This document shows positions 60,349-64,000 of a stretch of 64,000 nucleotides of DNA, piece after piece. The stretch is from Whalleya microplaca (taxonomy: Eukaryota > Ascomycota > Sordariomycetes > Xylariales > Xylariaceae). Each line of letters starts with the position of its first letter. Within the stretch, counting starts at the first letter, position 1. The notes beneath the pieces were generated by a model that saw nothing but the letters and a program-made list of their open reading frames with translations, was not told the DNA's origin and did no database searches. The translations under genes and the position numbers were made by a program. The DNA is taken from NCBI GenBank assembly GCA_022497155.1, contig MU385732.1, positions 124,001 through 188,000 of the forward strand. Direction: 5' to 3'.

Positions 60349-61600
60349 ATGCGCTTCGGCCAAATCACGCCGACCTTTCTCATCGTACTCTTCACCACGC
60401 TTGCCGGCGCGCACCCATACCCTCGCGACGACATCCAAGATGCTGGCTTCGGTTACCTCATGCCTCGCGATTGCGCAGCCTACTGCGGCGCCGACAACCA
60501 ATACTGCTGCGCCAATAGCGAGTCGTGCTACACGTCGTCTGGTATAGCCGGTTGCGCTACGACCGGTGCCGGCGGCACCTACAACTTCATCACCACCACC
60601 TGGACGAGAACCTACACGAGCACCATCAGCTCCTTTATCCCGGGGCCGACCACCGCAGCCGGAGGAGGTTCGAATGGGCAGGATTGCGTGCCTGATGAGG
60701 GCTCCGGACAGATAGCCTGCGGTCCTATTTGCTGTGCGAACTGGCAATACTGCGCTTACAGCGGCCAATGCAAGGCGAGCGAAACCGCGGGTAGCTGGAC
60801 CCAGTGGACAACCGTCGGCGTCGTCACGACGCAGTACTCTGCACCCTACCGAGTCACAAGCGGCAGCACCATTTTCGAGACGTCCACCCCGACTGGCACC
60901 GCAGACAGCGCAACGACTTCGTCCACCAGTACGGGCGGCCCGGCCGCTGTTGCGACCACGAGCGGCTCGTTGAGCGGAGGCGCCATTGCTGGCATCGTCG
61001 TGGGTACTATTGCGGGTGTGTTCCTCCTCCTGCTGCTCTGCTTCTGCTGCATCGTCAGGGGTCTCTGGGGCACCATCGCCGGCATTTTCGGTTTGGGCGG
61101 TAAAAAGCGGAACCAGGAACGCGTCGAGGTCATCGAAGAGCGCTACTCGCGACACGGCAGCCGACGGGGTAGCGCATACGCCGCCGCACGACCAGCTCAC
61201 CGGACATGGTTTGGCGGCGGCGGCGGAGGTGGCGGAGGCCGACCCGCATCGGCCGCCGACAGGAAGGAGAAGAAGTCGGGCAGTGGTTTAGGATGGGTGG
61301 CCGCGGGCGCAGGCGCGTTGGCTCTTCTGCTCGGGCTGAAGAGAGACGAGAGACGCCGGGCCACGAGCCAAAAGCCGCCCCGGAGCGACTGGAGTAGTTC
61401 GTACTACACCGACTCCTACACCGCGAGCAGCCCTAGTGAGTTTATCCCAACCGATAAACTCCGAAGGGGGTTTTACTGACCAATTTTTTTTTTCTTTCAT
61501 AGGTAGCAGAAGCTCCGATAGGAGAACGCGCGATACGCGACGATCCAGAGCCTCGAGAAACTCGAGAACGACGAGAGCGTCGCGGCCCTCGCGAATCTGA
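60349..61600 (+). CDS. Cysteine-rich single-pass surface protein
   Basis: Predicted 394 residues, exons 60349-61435 and 61503-61600. A signal peptide is clear (LIVLFTTLAGAHP). Two small Cys modules follow: C42, C46, C53, C54, C60, C69 and C113, C124, C128, C129, C135, C141. Both contain the word CCAN, suggesting internal duplication. A Ser/Thr-rich, probably O-glycosylated stem leads to one membrane helix at about 211-235 (IAGIVVGTIAGVFLLLLLCF). The cytoplasmic part has a Gly run and is very basic. The layout resembles fungal wall or stress sensors and chitin-binding-like surface proteins. Splicing the 67-nt intron (GTGAGT...TTTCATAG) adds a 32-residue Ser/Arg tail; without splicing the frame ends at 61479. 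No enzyme function is implied. Confidence 0.85.
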
Positions 61601-63310
61601 GTGAAAAGCGCTCACTATTTCCTACGCCTCGTTCTTGTATCCTTACGAAACCCCAATACCCCCTCCGAAACTGATCCTTTAATCCCCGCGGCCACAACAC
61701 GAATGTTCATACACCCCCGGCATATATACCACAACACAGCACAGCACAGCACAGCACAACGACGGCGTTTTAAGGAAAGGATTCATTCATATAAAGGGTT
61801 TTTGCGATACGCTTGCGAAAGATGAAACGAGACCCGACAGAGACAGGCCCATGTCGACGAGAATGACAACATGGGGAAAACGAAACAAGGACGGTTTCCA
61901 GGGGGGTTTTTTTTTGGAGGCAAATGAGATGAGCCTCCGCTTTGTATATGAGAGAGTAATGTTGAAATGTAGATAACGACGGGAGCCATGCCGAGCCGGG
62001 GCATGACAGCTACGGCGGGCTAGCTCCGGGAACGAAAGATGAAAACCATGAATATGAAATGGAAGTTGAGAAACTGGTGAAAGCCTCTTGCCGTTGCTTT
62101 TTGAAGAATGTGCTCCGTGATCGTAATCTTGTGATGCTGCCGCCCTAATTCAGCTAGTGCAGATGATAGATCTCAGGGGTAATATATTACCTGACACCAA
62201 GACGTCTTGATCAATACCTTTTTCTTCGCCCCTACATTTGAGGTAGAATAATATTAACAAACTCAAACCTGATACTTACTGATTTTAGCTATCTTCAAAT
62301 CTTTGTGTTTTCAAGCTGTCCTCGAATTCACGCAGTCACAAGAGCCGGCCACCAGCGGCTGCTGCGCCTCTAAATATCCTAAAACGTCATGGCGGAGACC
62401 TGGGTGTCTTACTCTCACCAATAGGCCTCTTGTTACAGACAGCAGGAGACAGCCAAAGTGGTCCAATCCGAAGTCTTGCCAAGCCGCAGCTGAGCCTCCA
62501 TCTGTGAGCTCTTCACAATGTTCGAGGAACCGTAGTCTCCACTGCCCATCTATTCTAGTGTGAGCAGTCATGATTCGAGCCTTGAGAATATATCTCGCCC
62601 ATCTGTGCCTAAAAGCACAAGAAGCACTGCCACTAGAGCATTTACTGGAGGCTTTCCTGTAGTGGGAATGTGAATGGATATACCATCCCTCTCCTCTTCG
62701 ATATGAGATCAGTGGGATAATAGAGTGAGACGTAGTGGGCTCGGCCCTGTTGCTATATGAAGAGAACTGGGCAAGCGCTCGATATACCTGCACTTACCAG
62801 ATGCCATCGAAGAAAATATGAGCCGGGGACAGCTCAAAGTCCACGAATGAAATACGAACTTATGATATTCTAGGCAGGCTGAGTTGGTAGACAGAGGAGA
62901 AGAGCTTTGGGTATATACATGACCATGGGAATCCTGAGACGAACGGATTATATGTTAGCATGACCAAGCGAGACGTCCAACCTACTTTGGAGATACGAGC
63001 TTTTAAGCTTCCCAGTAACCCTTAGGGCTGGCTGACGGGAGTTTGAATTCGATTAAGTTTCGCTTATTTCGGGCTTACACGAAGTGCTCTGATCAACACG
63101 GTTCTATAGTCAGATGCAGTTGTGAAAAAGTTGCAGGATATCGTGGCTTCTATGAGCTTATGCCTCATGCGAGGATCACCTATGGCAATGAGAGGTGTCT
63201 TGTTCAGTATTTGGTTCCATTTTCCGTAGCTACTCTTGCTACGTGAGATGCAGATGAACCCCGGCGACTCCGTATTGGGACCCAGAAATCAAAGAAACCA
63301 TTATGCCCGT
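61601..63310. other. Intergenic region between convergent genes
   Basis: 1.7 kb of 3' flanks. It contains an ACAGC repeat (61734-61759), a T/G-rich tract near 61900-61918, and a 160-codon minus-strand frame at 62793-62311 with no family signature. I do not support a gene here. Confidence 0.55.
61734..61759. repeat. (ACAGC)n microsatellite
   Basis: About five 5-bp units in the 3' flank of the cysteine-rich surface protein gene. Confidence 0.85.
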
Positions 63311-64000
63311 CTACGATGCCTCCTCGATGTTGCCCTTCTCCGACACGTACATGCCGTCCAAGAACTAGATATCAGTTAGTATAGAGGCATCGACACAAGT
63401 CTGCATTTTGCTGCGACATACCTTTCGGATATCCTTGTTCCGGACTCTGCAGACCTGTTGGATATCGGCCGCGCTTTGTGAGACAGCCTCAAGAGAGTTG
63501 CCCAGGATGAGCAGCTCATCCTTCTGGTTTTTTGAGATCTCGACATCGACACCGGGTTGCATGACGACTCTTCGTACGAGCTTCTCGCCAATGAAGTTTC
63601 TATAGCGGACAAGAATCAGTATGGTAGTTCGGTCCCCGGCTAGCCATTCCAGACGACAGCTCCCAGCATTCATATATGTATATATATATACATATATTCC
63701 CATGGCCATCAGGGCGAACACAAAAAGACATACCGGATCTCGACGTCGAAGTTGCCAGTCTCGCCGTTCTTCTCGACATTGACGTTGATGGGGAAATGGG
63801 CGTAGACGTAGCGCATCTTGTACTTGAATCCCTTGGTCACGCCGATGACCAGGTTGTTGATGAGGGTGCGGACGGTTCGGAGGGTAGCAACGTTCTTTCG
63901 CGATCCGTGGTGAATCTCAATGCCAATAACATTCTTCTGCGGCCGCGAGAAGTTGACTGCCAGGTGGCTCAGGTCCTTGGATAGCTTGCCTATTTTCTAC
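63311..64000 (-). CDS. RPL9: 60S ribosomal protein uL6 (RPL9), 5' part outside the window
   Basis: Large-subunit ribosomal protein near the P-stalk base. Visible exons: 63989-63734, 63599-63422 and 63364-63311, about 162 of the roughly 190 residues. The first visible exon starts [19 protein letters not shown] and contains [20 protein letters not shown] and [17 protein letters not shown], all family hallmarks. The next exons read [11 protein letters not shown] ... NKDIRK and [11 protein letters not shown]. An in-frame TAG at 63999-63997 shows that the right edge is intron; the acceptor ending at 63990 restores the conserved RGKL context. The last intron carries TACTAAC before the acceptor. The coding start lies beyond the window. 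Multiple introns are usual in fungal ribosomal protein genes. Confidence 0.96.
63672..63697. repeat. Perfect AT palindrome inside an RPL9 intron
   Basis: A 26-bp perfect palindrome of ATATATG/TATA/CATATAT type in the 134-nt intron at 63733-63600. The intron RNA could form a hairpin between donor and branch point. Confidence 0.85.

Noticed and set aside
62311..62793. 160-codon minus-strand frame
   Set aside because: No recognisable motif, no splice-supported extension, and an overlapping open frame on the other strand.
63990..64000. In-frame TAG at the right edge of RPL9 suggesting truncation
   Set aside because: The sequence before 63989 is an intron end; the acceptor ending at 63990 gives the conserved context for GKLSKDLSH.
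1..64000. Biosynthetic gene cluster, operon, CRISPR array, telomere or plasmid features
   Set aside because: No polyketide synthase, peptide synthetase or terpene synthase; genes are separately spaced and spliced; no direct-repeat array of CRISPR type; no TTAGGG telomeric repeats.

Overview
This window is nuclear DNA of a filamentous ascomycete fungus (Pezizomycotina; class not resolved). The evidence is short introns (about 50-180 nt) with GTAAGT-like donors, CTAAC-type branch points and YAG acceptors; fungal families such as Vps10, a Zn2Cys6 regulator and Mpo1/DUF962; and well-separated genes on both strands. Nothing is bacterial, plasmid or viral in layout. Most genes are spliced, so I rebuilt exon joins by hand from reading frame, splice signals and family conservation. 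Coordinates given for joins are predictions.

Left part (1-25.9 kb). A sorting receptor, VPS10 (5' end outside the window), a disordered conserved fungal protein, a seven-exon radical-SAM lysine 2,3-aminomutase with a mitochondrial-type leader, a 6.4 kb gene-poor stretch with decayed coding material and a tRNA-like (SINE-like) element, RNA polymerase II subunit RPB7, an Mpo1/DUF962 protein, and two divergent lineage-type hypothetical proteins.

Middle (25.9-45.4 kb). An AT-rich, mostly gene-free region interrupted by one intact 12-exon Zn2Cys6 transcription factor (30.6-33.8 kb). The 11.5 kb after it has no gene I can support. It is full of TACATA/TAGGTA words and microsatellites.

Right part (45.4-64 kb). 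A major-facilitator transporter gene with two inactivating lesions, then a conserved gene block: a membrane-anchored histidine-acid-phosphatase-like protein, an F-box protein, methylmalonate-semialdehyde dehydrogenase, V-ATPase subunit H (VMA13), a stand-alone Rieske protein, a cysteine-rich single-pass surface protein, and ribosomal protein uL6/RPL9, which runs off the right edge.

The genes do not form one pathway or an obvious biosynthetic cluster. The window is a mosaic of housekeeping islands (vacuolar sorting and acidification, transcription, translation, valine catabolism) and gene-poor accessory DNA. The most unusual content is the eukaryotic, apparently mitochondrial lysine 2,3-aminomutase and the phosphatase-like membrane protein that lacks the usual C-terminal HD motif.
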